From Cryomorpha ignava (lineage in GTDB: Bacteria > Bacteroidota > Bacteroidia > Flavobacteriales_D > Cryomorphaceae), in assembly GCF_010686655.1 (NCBI RefSeq), contig NZ_JAAGVY010000004.1, positions 62,001 to 126,000 on the forward strand: 64,000 nucleotides of DNA, in the 5' to 3' direction. Shown here piece after piece: positions 52,222 to 62,260 of this stretch. A program made the translations under genes and the position numbers. The notes beneath the pieces are model-generated. The model made no database searches, was not told the origin of the DNA, and saw only the letters and a program-made list of their open reading frames with translations. Position 1 is the first letter of the stretch, and every line of letters begins with the position of its first letter.

Positions 52222-53337
52222 TTAGCTTCGTATTTGGTTAAACCCGATATTCAGCTTTTTTTCAAAGTATCTGAGTTGTTTTACCTCGGGCGAAGTAACA
52301 ATGGCAAGTGAGATTCCTTTTTTACCCGCTCTGGCTGTCCTTCCGCTTCGGTGGGTGTAATATTCTGGGCTTTCGGGAAGCTGAAAATGCACTACGTAAG
52401 ACAAGCCTTCTACATCTATTCCGCGGGCAGCGAGATCAGTAGCAACGAGTATTTGCAGAGATTCATTCTTAAAGGCACGCATTACCTTGTCGCGCTCTTT
52501 TTGCAATAAATCGCCCTGAATAGCGCCGGCCGGAATATTTCGTGCTATTAATTGCTTTTCTAATTTGCTTACGGCTGCTTTGGTTTTGCAAAAAACCACA
52601 CCACGATCTCCTTTCTGGGCTTTTAAGAACTGAATGAGGATTGGTAGTTTTTCAAATTCGTCGCAAATCAAAAACTGATGCTCAATATTTTTATTCACCA
52701 CATCGCCCGAGCTCACTTCTATTTTATGTGCGTCGGCTGATAAGTGTTGATTTACAATTTGCTTTATACCATCTGGCATTGTAGCCGAAAAAAGCCATTT
52801 ATTCTTTGCGTTTTTCGAAAAATCAAGAATTTGGTCAAGCTCCTTCTTAAAACCCATGCTAAGCATTTCGTCTGCCTCATCAAGCACAACAGTGCGCACA
52901 TAAGATAGATCTACTGCATTCCGGTTTACTAAATCAATTAACCTTCCCGGAGTGGCCACGATTATATGCGTTGGCCTCTTTAAGGCTTCTATTTGCAGAT
53001 CAATCTTTGCTCCTCCATACACGGACTCCGTAAAAATCTTATCGGTATATTTCGTAAATTTAAAAAATTGCTTTGCAACCTGCTGGCTTAATTCGCGCGT
53101 AGGACACAGCACGAGAGCCTGCACTTTACTTTTAGAAGGATCTATATTTTGCAATAGCGGCAAACCATAGGCAGCGGTTTTTCCGGTACCTGTTTGCGCT
53201 TGACCAACAAGATCAGTTTCACCACCTAATAACAATGGAATTACTTGCTCTTGAATGGGGGTTGGCGAAGTAATTTTCATTTCGGTAAGCCCTTTCGCCA
53301 ATTGAGGGTTTACACCGAGGGTAATAAAATCTGTCAA
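52222..53337 (-). CDS. DEAD-box RNA helicase, short form
   Basis: A 371-residue helicase core without a C-terminal RNA-binding tail. Motifs: [68 protein letters not shown]. The TACTTTTG box at 53363-53356 places transcription near 53349, so the open-frame start at 53358 cannot be used. I use the TTG at 53337 (LTDFITLG), which matches the usual beginning of this helicase type. A TTG at 53346 is an alternative. The mRNA leader would be only about 10 bases. Confidence 0.88.
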   Translation of the reverse strand: MTDFITLGVNPQLAKGLTEMKITSPTPIQEQVIPLLLGGETDLVGQAQTGTGKTAAYGLPLLQNIDPSKSKVQALVLCPTRELSQQVAKQFFKFTKYTDKIFTESVYGGAKIDLQIEALKRPTHIIVATPGRLIDLVNRNAVDLSYVRTVVLDEADEMLSMGFKKELDQILDFSKNAKNKWLFSATMPDGIKQIVNQHLSADAHKIEVSSGDVVNKNIEHQFLICDEFEKLPILIQFLKAQKGDRGVVFCKTKAAVSKLEKQLIARNIPAGAIQGDLLQKERDKVMRAFKNESLQILVATDLAARGIDVEGLSYVVHFQLPESPEYYTHRSGRTARAGKKGISLAIVTSPEVKQLRYFEKKLNIGFNQIRS

Positions 53338-53355
53338 TACATGCAATTTAGCGTA

Positions 53356-53363
53356 CAAAAGTA
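53356..53363 (-). promoter_or_regulatory. -7 promoter box of the short DEAD-box helicase gene
   Basis: TACTTTTG on the minus strand. It constrains the helicase start to downstream of about 53349. Confidence 0.5.
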
Positions 53364-53394
53364 GCTTTTTTAAAGCAAGACAGCTAAAAAATCT

Positions 53395-53421
53395 TTGATC
53401 CGTTCAATTGACGTACTTTTG
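53395..53421 (+). promoter_or_regulatory. Promoter of the PLP decarboxylase gene
   Basis: TTG (53395-53397) and, 16 bases on, TACTTTTG (53414-53421). The ATG follows at 53478. Confidence 0.5.
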
Positions 53422-53477
53422 CAAAAAATTTCAGGTTGGCCTTTCGGCGAATATTGAAACGATAAGAGTAAGAAACA

Positions 53478-54719
53478 ATGAGCACGCTTTGGCAAAAAAT
53501 GACCCAGGAAGAAATCAAGAAGAAAATCTTTGGGGCACTTGATAATAATGTAGATTATGTAAAAGAGACCATTCTTGGTTTGCCGGCCTCCTATCTCGAC
53601 GATAAAGTATTTAATCAGGATGCCTCTTTCTTAAAGAATTCGCCTTTTATGTCAACGCTTGTTCATAACCCAAACCATATTGGCTGTCACACACTTGGCA
53701 AATCAGAACATTTCTTTGCGGGCACACATGTTATTGAGCGTGAGGTCATTGAAATGTGCGCCGTGGATATTTTAAAAGGTGAGCCCAACCAGCAGGATGG
53801 ATATATAGCTTCTGGAGGTACCGAGAGCAATATGCAAGCGGTTTGGATTTTTAGAAATTACTTTATGCAAAAGCATGGCGCAAAAAGAGAAGAAGTAGCC
53901 ATTCTTTGTAGCGAAGACAGCCACTACTCATTCGATAAGGCTGCAAATATTCTTGCCGTTGGCATTCAAAAAATTAAGGTTGATACAGATACTCGCAAAA
54001 TAAGCGAGGAAACTGTTCTTGAAGCAATTAAAGAAGCTCAAGCCAAAGAATTTAAGTATTTTATCGTGATCGGAAATATGATGACGACCATGTTCGGCTC
54101 GGTTGACAATATTGACACTTACATATCAGCCTTCGAAAAAACCGGCTTGCCTCACAAAATTCACATTGACGGGGCTTACGGTGGATTTTACTATCCCTTT
54201 ACAGAAAACACCGGTCGACTGACTTTTGAAAATGAGCATATAACTTCATTTACATTAGATGCACATAAAATGGCGCAGGCTCCCTACGGAACCGGAATTT
54301 TCCTGATTCGGAAAGATTATATTCAGTACGCCAATACCAGTTCTGCGAGTTATGTAGAGGGCGAGGACTTCACAATGATCGGAAGCCGCTCCGGAGCCAA
54401 TGCCATTGCTGTGTGGATGATTCTTATGAAAAACGGTCCGTTTGGCTGGCAGGAGAAGGTTTATATCCTTCAAAAGCGAACCCGCTGGATGTGCAAAGAA
54501 CTCAAAGCCCTTGGGATTGAATTTTACAGTCATCCACAATCAAATATTATCACTATTAAAAGTGGAAGTCTGAGCGCAGAGATTGCTACAGAATTTGGCT
54601 TGGTACCAGATAATCACCGGAACCCGAAATGGTTTAAAATTGTGATTATGGATCACGTGACGATTGAGAAGTTAATGCCGCTGATATCCCGAATTAAAGA
54701 GTCTCAAAAGACTGTATAA
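53478..54719 (+). CDS. Group II PLP-dependent decarboxylase
   Basis: A 413-residue fold-type I enzyme. GYIASGGTESNMQAVWIFRN binds the cofactor phosphate. IHIDGAYGGFYYPF carries the aspartate for the pyridine nitrogen. Lys264 in TLDAHKMAQAPYGTG is the Schiff-base lysine. The N-terminal STLVHNPNHIGCHT matches glutamate/tyrosine/histidine-type decarboxylases of group II. Substrate is not certain; glutamate, aspartate, or an aromatic amino acid are possible. It stands alone between the helicase and LytTR genes. Confidence 0.85.
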   Translation: MSTLWQKMTQEEIKKKIFGALDNNVDYVKETILGLPASYLDDKVFNQDASFLKNSPFMSTLVHNPNHIGCHTLGKSEHFFAGTHVIEREVIEMCAVDILKGEPNQQDGYIASGGTESNMQAVWIFRNYFMQKHGAKREEVAILCSEDSHYSFDKAANILAVGIQKIKVDTDTRKISEETVLEAIKEAQAKEFKYFIVIGNMMTTMFGSVDNIDTYISAFEKTGLPHKIHIDGAYGGFYYPFTENTGRLTFENEHITSFTLDAHKMAQAPYGTGIFLIRKDYIQYANTSSASYVEGEDFTMIGSRSGANAIAVWMILMKNGPFGWQEKVYILQKRTRWMCKELKALGIEFYSHPQSNIITIKSGSLSAEIATEFGLVPDNHRNPKWFKIVIMDHVTIEKLMPLISRIKESQKTV

Positions 54720-54800
54720 CTGATTATTAGCAACTTCTACCTACAGTCTTTCTTTAATTTAAAGAGCTAAAAACCAGGTTTCTGACTATTGTTAGCAATG

Positions 54801-55562
54801 CTATCGGTCAATCCATTCTTTAAACAGGCGGGTTTTTTCGCGACTCAAAACAATATCGGCGTTATCGCAGTGCTTTAACCATATTTTCAATCGGCTGTTT
54901 GAATAGCTTACCATCTTCTCTATTCCTTCAAAACGCGAGATGTACTGACGGTTTAGCCTAAAGAACATTTCCGGATCGAGCAAATTCTCAAGTTGCTCCA
55001 GACTAAAATCAACCAAAAAATTCTTGCCATCCTCATTTTTTAAATAGGTGGCTCTATTTTCAGAATAAGCAAACACGATATCTTCAGTGTTAACAGCAAC
55101 AATTTTATCGCCTATTTTTGAAATAAAACGCTGCTTGTATTTGTTTTCATAGTCGGTTTTAGTCGTAATATAGCGCTGATTGCTGCCTTCAGGCCATTTT
55201 GGTTTCGAGAAATGGGTTTCATACTTCTTTAAGGCCTTTTCAAGCTCTTCCTTTTCAATAGGCTTTAAGAGATAATCTACACTGTTTAACTTAAATGCTC
55301 TTAGTGCATATTGATCGTAAGCAGTGGTGAAAATCACAGGTGAGCTTACTTCAATTTTTGTAAAAATCTCAAAACTAAGACCATCAGCGAGATGGATATC
55401 CATAAATATTAAATCCGGATTTGGATTATCCTTTATCCATTCTACCGCATCTTCCACCGATTCAAGCGCACCATGCATAAAGGCATTAGGAAGTAAATCC
55501 TTTAGAATTCGGCGCAATTTCTTGGCAGCCTGCTCTTCGTCTTCTATAATTAATAGATTCAT
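54801..55562 (-). CDS. LytTR-family response regulator
   Basis: A 253-residue two-component regulator. The receiver domain has the acidic pocket IIEDEEQAAKKL, phospho-acceptor Asp55 in LIFMDIHLADG, TTAYDQYALRAF and the conserved lysine in VDYLLKPIEKEE. A LytTR DNA-binding domain follows from about residue 140 (RFISKIGDKIVAVNTEDIVF, LDPEMFFRLNRQYI). Its ATG overlaps the kinase stop by 4 bp. Such pairs often control nearby transport or surface genes; the TonB receptor is 1.1 kb upstream on the same strand. Confidence 0.93.
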   Translation of the reverse strand: MNLLIIEDEEQAAKKLRRILKDLLPNAFMHGALESVEDAVEWIKDNPNPDLIFMDIHLADGLSFEIFTKIEVSSPVIFTTAYDQYALRAFKLNSVDYLLKPIEKEELEKALKKYETHFSKPKWPEGSNQRYITTKTDYENKYKQRFISKIGDKIVAVNTEDIVFAYSENRATYLKNEDGKNFLVDFSLEQLENLLDPEMFFRLNRQYISRFEGIEKMVSYSNSRLKIWLKHCDNADIVLSREKTRLFKEWIDR

Positions 55563-56605
55563 TCGCTATTGAGTAAGGGGATTGAAACACTAAAATACCC
55601 GTCTTTTTCGCTTATCTCAACTTCTTCATCGGTAAAGAAACGGTATCGTTCAGTAATATTATTTAAGCCAATTCCAGAGACTTCACCAGGGAAATCGCGC
55701 TTTTGAAGGTTGTTTCTAACCATTAGCCTATTGTCCGATTTTACAACCTCAATCAACAATGGACTTTTGGCAGTAGCCGTATTGTGCTTTACTGCATTCT
55801 CTAAAAGCAGCTGCAGCGAAAGTGGTGGAATTAATAAATTCACCGAAGTATCCACTTCAATTTCATACCGCAATTTATCACCAAAGCGGATTTTCTGTAG
55901 CTCCAGGTAATTCTTAGCAAACTTTAATTCATCATTTAAACTAACTATTCTTTCATCTTGAACATCAAGAACATATCTGTATATTCCCGAAAGCTTTTCA
56001 ATGAATGCATTGGACTTATCGGCATCTTCATACACCAAATTGCTAAGCACATTAAGTGAGTTGAAAAGAAAGTGTGGATTGAGCTGATCTTTCAAACTTT
56101 GATATTGCCCTGCAAGCCGTTCAGTTTTCATTTTCTCCGATTCTATTGCCGCCTGCCTCCACTCAAAAAAGAAAGCTCGGCTTGTAAAGAAAAAAGTAAA
56201 GCCCAGCGCTATCAATATGGGCAATCTGGTGCTTCGTACCAATCCTCCCCAATTCATACTGTCAATAGTGAGATACTTCCACACAAATAGCGCAAAAATG
56301 GTTGAGAGAATAAAACTGACCACAAAAGAGTAAGTAACTACTAAGGTGAGGTCGAGAACCAGCCGTTTAAACGGAGCTTCCAGCCAAGAGAATTGACGAC
56401 CCGAAAATTCAATTAGCAAATTTATACCTCCGCTGAGCAATGCCGCCACAAGAAAAGAGTAGAGAAAATAATCGAGCAAAAAGGTTTTAATCCAAATAGT
56501 TGTCGCTTCAAAACCAGGACTAAAATAAAGACAGATTACAAGCGCAAGAAGCACATTTGTCAACAAGAACCTGGCGAATCTGCGATAACTGTAAACTTGT
56601 TTCAT
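55559..56605 (-). CDS. LytS/YehU-like sensor histidine kinase
   Basis: A 348-residue kinase with four hydrophobic helices in the first 155 residues (LLTNVLLALVICLYFSPGFE, YSFLVAALLSGGINLLIEFS and two more). The His_kinase domain has the phospho-acceptor LKDQLNPHFLFNSLNVLSNL (His near residue 178). The ATP-binding part has LQLLLENAVKHN and GIGLNNITERYRFF. There is no clear extracellular sensor domain, so it may sense membrane state or a small ligand in the bilayer. It is the partner of the downstream regulator (4-bp overlap). Confidence 0.92.
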   Translation of the reverse strand: MKQVYSYRRFARFLLTNVLLALVICLYFSPGFEATTIWIKTFLLDYFLYSFLVAALLSGGINLLIEFSGRQFSWLEAPFKRLVLDLTLVVTYSFVVSFILSTIFALFVWKYLTIDSMNWGGLVRSTRLPILIALGFTFFFTSRAFFFEWRQAAIESEKMKTERLAGQYQSLKDQLNPHFLFNSLNVLSNLVYEDADKSNAFIEKLSGIYRYVLDVQDERIVSLNDELKFAKNYLELQKIRFGDKLRYEIEVDTSVNLLIPPLSLQLLLENAVKHNTATAKSPLLIEVVKSDNRLMVRNNLQKRDFPGEVSGIGLNNITERYRFFTDEEVEISEKDGYFSVSIPLLNSE

Positions 56606-56651
56606 TTGACTTACGAATGTAGTTTATAAAACGATTGAACGCTTGAAGAAA

Positions 56652-56682
56652 TTTAAAAAGGGTGCGGCGTTGCGCACCCTTT
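56652..56682 (-). terminator. Terminator after the small TonB-partner gene
   Basis: AAAGGGTGCG (56657-56666) pairs with CGCACCCTTT (56673-56682). On the minus strand it is followed by TTAAATTT. It lies 8 bp after the stop at 56690 and separates this unit from the kinase gene. Confidence 0.85.
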
Positions 56683-56689
56683 GTTTATT

Positions 56690-57325
56690 TCAATTGCAGG
56701 CTGCTGCCACTTCCATCGCTACATCTTTACCCCAGCGTGGCTCAAAACCATCTGGAGTTTCATTTTCAAATAGCTCAAGACTCCTCCCTGCCAGCGCGCA
56801 TGCTTTGGTAGGCTCAGACCCAAAAAACTGCGCCACTCCCAATTCGTTTCGCGCCATCATTGCAGCTGCACGCGGATTTTGGGGATCCATCTGCATAGCC
56901 TTGCCATAATGCTGGGCTATCATTGGACTATATTTTTGTCCGCGCGTGGACGGATCAACCACCATTTTTGCTGTTAGCGCATATCCACGCAGCACCTCCA
57001 ACTCAACGTTTTTCGGGCTTATTCTCTCAGCTGCATCAATATGCTCCATAGCCTTATCGGCAAGCTGGTCGCGCTCTGCGCTATCTTTTACACGAAAGCT
57101 CTGATTAATAAGCGATAGCGCGGCGTAATAATCGGGTAAATACTCCCCATCGCCTGCTGCGGCTATTCTGGTAAAAGTATTGGCCGTTGCGGTAAAATCG
57201 GCGGCGGTTTGCGCTTCTGCGAATGCGGTCATTGCCTGCCCCATCGCTTTTTGATAAGTTGGGCTTTGCGCCGAAAGGGTTAGTGTGAAAAAGAATAATA
57301 CGAGTACTGATAATTGATTTTTCAT
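56690..57325 (-). CDS. Exported TPR-like protein next to the TonB receptor
   Basis: A 211-residue protein with a signal peptide (MKNQLSVLVLFFFTLTLSAQ). The mature part is helical with a tandem pattern suggestive of tetratricopeptide-like repeats (AMGQAMTAFAEAQTAADFTA, ADKAMEHIDAAERISPKNVE, HYGKAMQMDPQNPRAAAMMA). It is 27 bp behind the TonB receptor gene and ends in a terminator, so the two form one unit. A periplasmic helper of the receptor is inferred from position only. Confidence 0.7.
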   Translation of the reverse strand: MKNQLSVLVLFFFTLTLSAQSPTYQKAMGQAMTAFAEAQTAADFTATANTFTRIAAAGDGEYLPDYYAALSLINQSFRVKDSAERDQLADKAMEHIDAAERISPKNVELEVLRGYALTAKMVVDPSTRGQKYSPMIAQHYGKAMQMDPQNPRAAAMMARNELGVAQFFGSEPTKACALAGRSLELFENETPDGFEPRWGKDVAMEVAAACN

Positions 57326-57352
57326 AATTGATAAGTGTTTGATTTTTAATTG

Positions 57353-59482
57353 TTATAGATTATTTAATTGATTTGCTTCTTTATGCTTTGAAATTGTCCA
57401 GAAAACACCCACAAAAAGGAATCTGGCTGCTGGCTGCCCTTGCGCCATACTTTGAAACTTTCCGTTTTCATCGGGCTGATTTGCGTAGGTGTATCCAAAA
57501 ATATTCTCACGACCCAGCACATTATTGCACGCCACATGTACTATCAGGTTTTGTTTCCACAAATAGCTCCAGTTTACCGAAAGGGAGGCATAACAAGGAG
57601 ATACCGACTCCATTTCGCCTATTAGGTTTTGATCGTCGTAAGTGTATCCGCTATTCCATGAAAATGTAGCCCCGGGCAGCGACTTCCAATCGGCTATCCA
57701 ATATTTCCCAACGACAGATAGGTTGTGCTTTGGCGCGAATGATGGCTGCACCTCAGTTTGGAAGCCTTCGTATTGCCGACGACTATCAACGAAACTATAA
57801 GTAACCCAAAAATCGGTGTTTTTGAAAGTTGTTCTATCTCTATAAAACAGATCAAATCCATTGGCATAACCCTGACCCTGTGCCCGGTAGCCATTTTCGG
57901 TTTTTACCGCGAGTTGGGAATAAGATTTTAGATAACCCTCTATTCTAAAAATGCGATCATCTGATCCGTGCTGAAAACTCAGTTGAAGATGTCCGGCTTC
58001 TTGATCTGCAATATTTCCCGAAAGGAGCTGAATATTTTCATTCTGATTCTGGCTAAAAATTCCGGCAGCCACAGAAATTATACCCTGCTTGTAAGGTCTG
58101 AAAGCTGCTGCAACACGTGGCTCGAGTTTAAATTCATTATTAAGAGAACCATAATTTCCCCGCAAGCCACCGCGAATTGATAATGACGTGGAGGCAAACC
58201 ACTCAACTTCTGCAAAAAGAGCCGATCTGATATCTTCGAAATCATTCGATAAATCCAGAACTTTGTCGGCAGATTTATAATCGCGCACCATTACTTCCGC
58301 TCCACTTTTTAGCTTTAAAGCATCTGTAAAATAGTGGGTTAGCTTTTGCTTAACATGAAAAAGACGGTTATCTGTCTGATATTTATTAGAGTCTATTTCC
58401 AGATTATCGGTATTGAGGCTAAGCGACATACCGCCTTCAGAAATCCACTTTTCAGCTATAATTTTCTTATAAGAAGCATTTCCAAACCCAAAAGTATTGT
58501 TGATGGCAATGCGCTGTCCTCTGCCTTCTTCGCCGGGCTGTGGTTGCCAAATAATGAGTTGACTTCCCGACATCTGCAAAAACCCCTTCACCATTCCCTC
58601 ATTACCCAATTTATGTCTGTAAAGAGCCTGGCCCTGTAGCGTACGTGGAGCCAGTTCAAAATCAAAATTTTGCCTAATAAGCTCCTGGTAAGGATTTAAG
58701 TCCGTATAAGCCAGTTCAGCCGAAATTGATTGTTTTTCACCTACCAAAGTACTTGCAGCCGATAAACCTACTGACATAAACGACAAATCTGTTTGGTTTC
58801 GAACCGGTTCATCAATCGTTTCGAGCGCCAACACTGATGATAGCGCTCCACCATACTCGGCCGAATAGCCACCTGTGCTGAAAAAAGTTCCTTTAAAAAG
58901 TGCGGCATTGAATCGATTTCTGGTAGGCAACCCCGATGTTGTTGAGCCGTATGCGTTGCCAACGCGCAGGCCATCAAAGAAAATGGCCGTTTCTGACGCA
59001 TCACCGCCTCGGACAAATAGCCTTCCATCATTCGCTACGGTGGCAGTACCAGGTAAGGTATTCAGCGCACCTGTAATATCGGCCAGCGCACCGGCTGTCG
59101 TAACCACATCAAGTGGTTTCATAACCATTGATGAAGCTTTGTCGCTAACATCAATGGTACCTGCAGTGATGGATACCGCGCTAAGTTCATTGACTTTTTC
59201 AGTTAAACGAAACACTATTTTTTGAGAAGGATCTGTAACAAACTGCTCTTTCGGCTCAAAACCAATGCATGTAGCAACTACAATCAGGCTATCTGTTTGA
59301 GCGCTTTTAAATGAAAATAGTCCATTGGCTCCTGTAGTTCCCCCATCGTAAGTACCTTTTAAATAAACATTTACGCCGGGAAGCGGATTACCTTGTTTTG
59401 AACTTACATTTCCCGAAAGGGTAACTTGCGCATAGTTGGTGGCGGCAGCAAAAAGGAAGAAAAACAGTGTTAAAAGGCGCAT
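57353..59482 (-). CDS. TonB-dependent outer-membrane receptor with a carboxypeptidase-regulatory-like N-terminal domain
   Basis: A 709-residue receptor. A signal peptide (MRLLTLFFFLFAAATNYAQ) precedes a CarboxypepD_reg-like domain (VTLSGNVSSKQGNPLPGVNV to about residue 95). Next comes the plug (AGALADITGALNTLPGTATV, DGRLFVRGGDASETAIFFDG), and a C-terminal beta-barrel of about 500 residues. It ends without a clear TonB C-terminal Phe motif beyond RFLFVGVFWTIS. It takes up an unknown substrate; no SusD partner is present, so it is not a SusCD polysaccharide system. It leads the unit with the TPR-like protein. Confidence 0.88.
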   Translation of the reverse strand: MRLLTLFFFLFAAATNYAQVTLSGNVSSKQGNPLPGVNVYLKGTYDGGTTGANGLFSFKSAQTDSLIVVATCIGFEPKEQFVTDPSQKIVFRLTEKVNELSAVSITAGTIDVSDKASSMVMKPLDVVTTAGALADITGALNTLPGTATVANDGRLFVRGGDASETAIFFDGLRVGNAYGSTTSGLPTRNRFNAALFKGTFFSTGGYSAEYGGALSSVLALETIDEPVRNQTDLSFMSVGLSAASTLVGEKQSISAELAYTDLNPYQELIRQNFDFELAPRTLQGQALYRHKLGNEGMVKGFLQMSGSQLIIWQPQPGEEGRGQRIAINNTFGFGNASYKKIIAEKWISEGGMSLSLNTDNLEIDSNKYQTDNRLFHVKQKLTHYFTDALKLKSGAEVMVRDYKSADKVLDLSNDFEDIRSALFAEVEWFASTSLSIRGGLRGNYGSLNNEFKLEPRVAAAFRPYKQGIISVAAGIFSQNQNENIQLLSGNIADQEAGHLQLSFQHGSDDRIFRIEGYLKSYSQLAVKTENGYRAQGQGYANGFDLFYRDRTTFKNTDFWVTYSFVDSRRQYEGFQTEVQPSFAPKHNLSVVGKYWIADWKSLPGATFSWNSGYTYDDQNLIGEMESVSPCYASLSVNWSYLWKQNLIVHVACNNVLGRENIFGYTYANQPDENGKFQSMAQGQPAARFLFVGVFWTISKHKEANQLNNL

Positions 59483-59680
59483 ATAATTTGATTTGACGAT
59501 TCAAATATGCCCTGCTTCTCCGCGGTTTAAAAAATAAATTTACTGAATGTACTTATTTTATGACTGAATCAACAAAATAGGAGTTTCGGCTGTTGGTGAA
59601 ATAATCATTATATCTGGGACGAATGTAAAGAAAGTGCTAACTATGTGCCCTGAATTAATGCTTTATATTAAATTGAGATT

Positions 59681-61222
59681 ATGAGAGAAGCAATCCGCTT
59701 TACGCTTTTTGTTGTTATCATTTTTGCCCTTATTTCTGCAACTTTAAAGTGGCCGCTCTACGGATTTATCGGAATATTTGTGGTTATTCTGGCCATAGGT
59801 CTTTACGACATCAATCAAAAAAGTCATACCATTCTACGCAATTTCCCTGTTATTGGCCACATGCGCTATCTACTGGAAATGATTAGCCCCGAGATTCATC
59901 AATACTTTATTGAAAGCGATACCGATGGTAAACCAATAGACAGAAATCACCGAACATATATTTACTCTCGTGCAAAGCTCGAAAGAGACACCCATCCATT
60001 TGGCACACAGCTAAATGTGAATGAAGATAATTACAAATGGATGCAACACAGTATTTACCCTGCCGCTCGCTTAAGCTCACCACCGCGCATAAGAGTAGGT
60101 GGCTCAAAGTGCACCCAACCATATTCGTCGAGTATTTTCAATATATCGGCAATGAGCTATGGGTCATTGAGCAAAAATGCCATTGAGGCTCTAAACAAAG
60201 GCGCTAAAGCAGGAAGTTTTTTTCACAATACGGGCGAAGGAGGAATTTCTGCATTTCACCTTAGTGGGGGCGATCTGGTTTGGGAAATCGGAACAGGCTA
60301 CTTTGGCTGCCGCACGGAAGACGGGCATTTTAACCCCGAAAGGTTTGAGAAAAACGCAAACAGACCGGAAGTGAAAATGATTGAAATCAAAATTTCGCAA
60401 GGCGCCAAACCCGGACATGGCGGAGTACTGCCGGCTGCAAAAAACAATGAAGAAATCGCGGAAATCCGTGGTTTGAAACCGCATACAGATGTACTATCGC
60501 CTCCAGGTCACTCGGCATTTAGTGATGCATATGGACTTTTGCAATTCGTGCAGCAACTTCGAGAATTATCAAATGGGAAGCCCATTGGCTTTAAACTTTG
60601 CATAGGAAGCAAAGATGAGTTTGATGACATATGCAAAAAGATGGTGGAAACTGGAGTAAAACCCGACTTTATCACCATAGATGGATCAGAAGGTGGTACC
60701 GGTGCCGCACCGATTGACTTTTCCAATTACGTGGGTATGCCGTGGGAACAAGGTTTGATTTATGCCGTAGATACCCTGCGTGGCTATGATTTAAAGAAAG
60801 ATATTCGCGTATTGACAGCCACCAAGATTATTACCGCATTCGATGTTTTTAAAGCGCTTTGTATTGGCGCTGATATTTGCGCCGCAGCTCGCGCAATGAT
60901 GATGGCTGTAGGCTGTATTCAGGCGCTAAAATGCGATACAAACACCTGCCCTACCGGTGTAGCCACACAAGATCCCAGACTTGTACGCGGACTGGTAGTG
61001 GAAGATAAGTGGAAACGTGTGCGAAACTATCAGGGAGCTACTATTCACGATTTTCTAGAACTCTTTATGGCGGCAGGCTGCAACCACCTCGAACAATTAG
61101 ACAGAAAGCTGATTTACAAGCAAGTAAACGATAAAACAATGTCGTACGCCACACTTTATCCCGAAGTAAAACCAGGCAGCTACCTGCAACACGTTAATGC
61201 AAAAGCTGCACTCGCAGAGTAG
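59681..61222 (+). CDS. FMN-binding glutamate synthase-family protein
   Basis: A 513-residue membrane-anchored protein. Two hydrophobic helices occupy residues 5-42 (FTLFVVIIFALISATLKWPL, YGFIGIFVVILAIGLYDINQ). The rest is a glutamate-synthase alpha-like TIM barrel: ISAMSYGSLSKNAIEALNKG, ISQGAKPGHGGVLPA, TIDGSEGGTGAAPIDFSNYV for FMN and phosphate, and the 3Fe-4S cysteines C412, C418 and C423. It lacks the glutaminase domain, so it cannot be a complete glutamate synthase. These proteins are called GltB2-like and their reaction is unclear. Confidence 0.87.
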   Translation: MREAIRFTLFVVIIFALISATLKWPLYGFIGIFVVILAIGLYDINQKSHTILRNFPVIGHMRYLLEMISPEIHQYFIESDTDGKPIDRNHRTYIYSRAKLERDTHPFGTQLNVNEDNYKWMQHSIYPAARLSSPPRIRVGGSKCTQPYSSSIFNISAMSYGSLSKNAIEALNKGAKAGSFFHNTGEGGISAFHLSGGDLVWEIGTGYFGCRTEDGHFNPERFEKNANRPEVKMIEIKISQGAKPGHGGVLPAAKNNEEIAEIRGLKPHTDVLSPPGHSAFSDAYGLLQFVQQLRELSNGKPIGFKLCIGSKDEFDDICKKMVETGVKPDFITIDGSEGGTGAAPIDFSNYVGMPWEQGLIYAVDTLRGYDLKKDIRVLTATKIITAFDVFKALCIGADICAAARAMMMAVGCIQALKCDTNTCPTGVATQDPRLVRGLVVEDKWKRVRNYQGATIHDFLELFMAAGCNHLEQLDRKLIYKQVNDKTMSYATLYPEVKPGSYLQHVNAKAALAE

Positions 61223-61312
61223 CAAACCCGAAGTAATTTTCTAAATATTTGAGGACTTAAACAAGGTTAAAGCTTTGGTTGTTGTCTACCAATAACCATA
61301 AAACCAAAGATT

Positions 61313-61552
61313 ATGCCTGGCAAGAAAATGAATAGTATCAGGAACGAAGATCAGTACGAGACCCTGAAAGACAAAGGAATGAACAAAGAAAAGGCTGCGC
61401 GTATCGCAAATACAAAACACCCCGATCACGACTCACGACCTTACGAAGAACGCTCAAGAGATGACCTTTATAAAAAAGCAAAAGAGATAGGTATTGACGG
61501 CAGAAGCAAAATGGATAAAGAGCAACTTATTAAAGCGCTTAGAAACAATTGA
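61313..61552 (+). CDS. Small Rho-N-like / DUF7218-type protein
   Basis: A 79-residue soluble protein. The N-terminal part (MPGKKMNSIRNEDQYETLKD, KGMNKEKAARIANT) is a small helical module often seen in stress or plasmid-type short proteins. The C-terminal part (RDDLYKKAKEIGIDGRSKMD, KEQLIKALRNN) has the Rho-N/SAP-like helix-extended-helix signature, implying nucleic-acid binding. A terminator follows directly. It is probably transcribed alone. Confidence 0.75.
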   Translation: MPGKKMNSIRNEDQYETLKDKGMNKEKAARIANTKHPDHDSRPYEERSRDDLYKKAKEIGIDGRSKMDKEQLIKALRNN

Positions 61553-61575
61553 CGCGCTGGATGCTCATTTTTTTT

Positions 61576-61622
61576 AAAGAAACTCTCATTGGAATATTAC
61601 TCCAATCAGGGTTTCTTTTTTA
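61576..61622 (+). terminator. Terminator after the Rho-N-like gene
   Basis: AAAGAAAC (61576-61583) and GTTTCTTT (61111 offset aside, at 61611-61618) with an inner ATTGGA/TCCAAT stem, followed by T-rich sequence. Confidence 0.8.
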
Positions 61623-61919
61623 TTATGTTTTGAAAATTTGATTGGATAGGTAAGTCTGGATCGAGTCGAAATCAATGCCATTGGGCGGTCATTCTCTAAA
61701 ACTGCAAACCTTAAATATTTTAATTAAATAACACACCTTAAAATCACACTATAAGACACTTATAATTTACATAAGAAATCTCTATATGCCGCTTCAAATG
61801 GTCATTAGTATTTAAAAAGGGGTGATTAGAATTAAAATGATACGAATTTCAAATAGATATATACAAAAGCTAGACGCCATTCCTATTGTATACATCTTTA
61901 GACATTCCAGATTTGAAAA
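61623..61919. other. AT-rich intergenic stretch
   Basis: I see no gene, repeat or clear promoter in these 297 bp. Confidence 0.5.
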
Positions 61920-61925
61920 GTGAAA

Positions 61926-62219
61926 ATGAAACGAACCTATACAATTCCTTTAATAGCGACTGGCACATTTCTTTTGGGGCTAGTTTGTTTGTTTTTACCA
62001 TTTCTTCCGTTTGGTTGGTTTTTGTTGTTTATAACCGCACTCCTACTTACCCCCTATTTTAAACCAATCAAAAAGCTATTATTGTGGGCAATTAAACGCG
62101 ATAAATCGGGCATATTTGAAAAGGCTCGTAAAAAAGTTTCTGAACTTTACCATTGGGCAGGCGATAAAAAACGTGCTCATGAAATGGATAATTTTCATAA
62201 AACAAATCACGAAGATTAG
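61926..62219 (+). CDS. Small membrane protein with a hydrophobic hairpin
   Basis: A 97-residue protein from the ATG at 61926 (MKRTYTIPLIATGTFLLGLV). Two closely spaced hydrophobic segments cover residues 5-45 (CLFLPFLPFGWFLLFITALL). A basic, helical cytoplasmic tail follows (FEKARKKVSELYHWAGDKKR). It resembles PGPGW/DUF454-type small membrane proteins in outline, but I am not sure of the family. A GTG two codons upstream is an alternative start. It converges with the glycosyltransferase-like gene. Confidence 0.6.
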   Translation: MKRTYTIPLIATGTFLLGLVCLFLPFLPFGWFLLFITALLLTPYFKPIKKLLLWAIKRDKSGIFEKARKKVSELYHWAGDKKRAHEMDNFHKTNHED

Positions 62220-62260
62220 GCCTTCACCAATTACATTGACATTGGTTTAAAGTAGCTTTT

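Noticed and set aside
59483-59680. Promoter-like CATATTTG upstream of the TonB receptor
   Set aside because: It lacks the TA of the -7 box, and no -33 element is seen, so it is not called.
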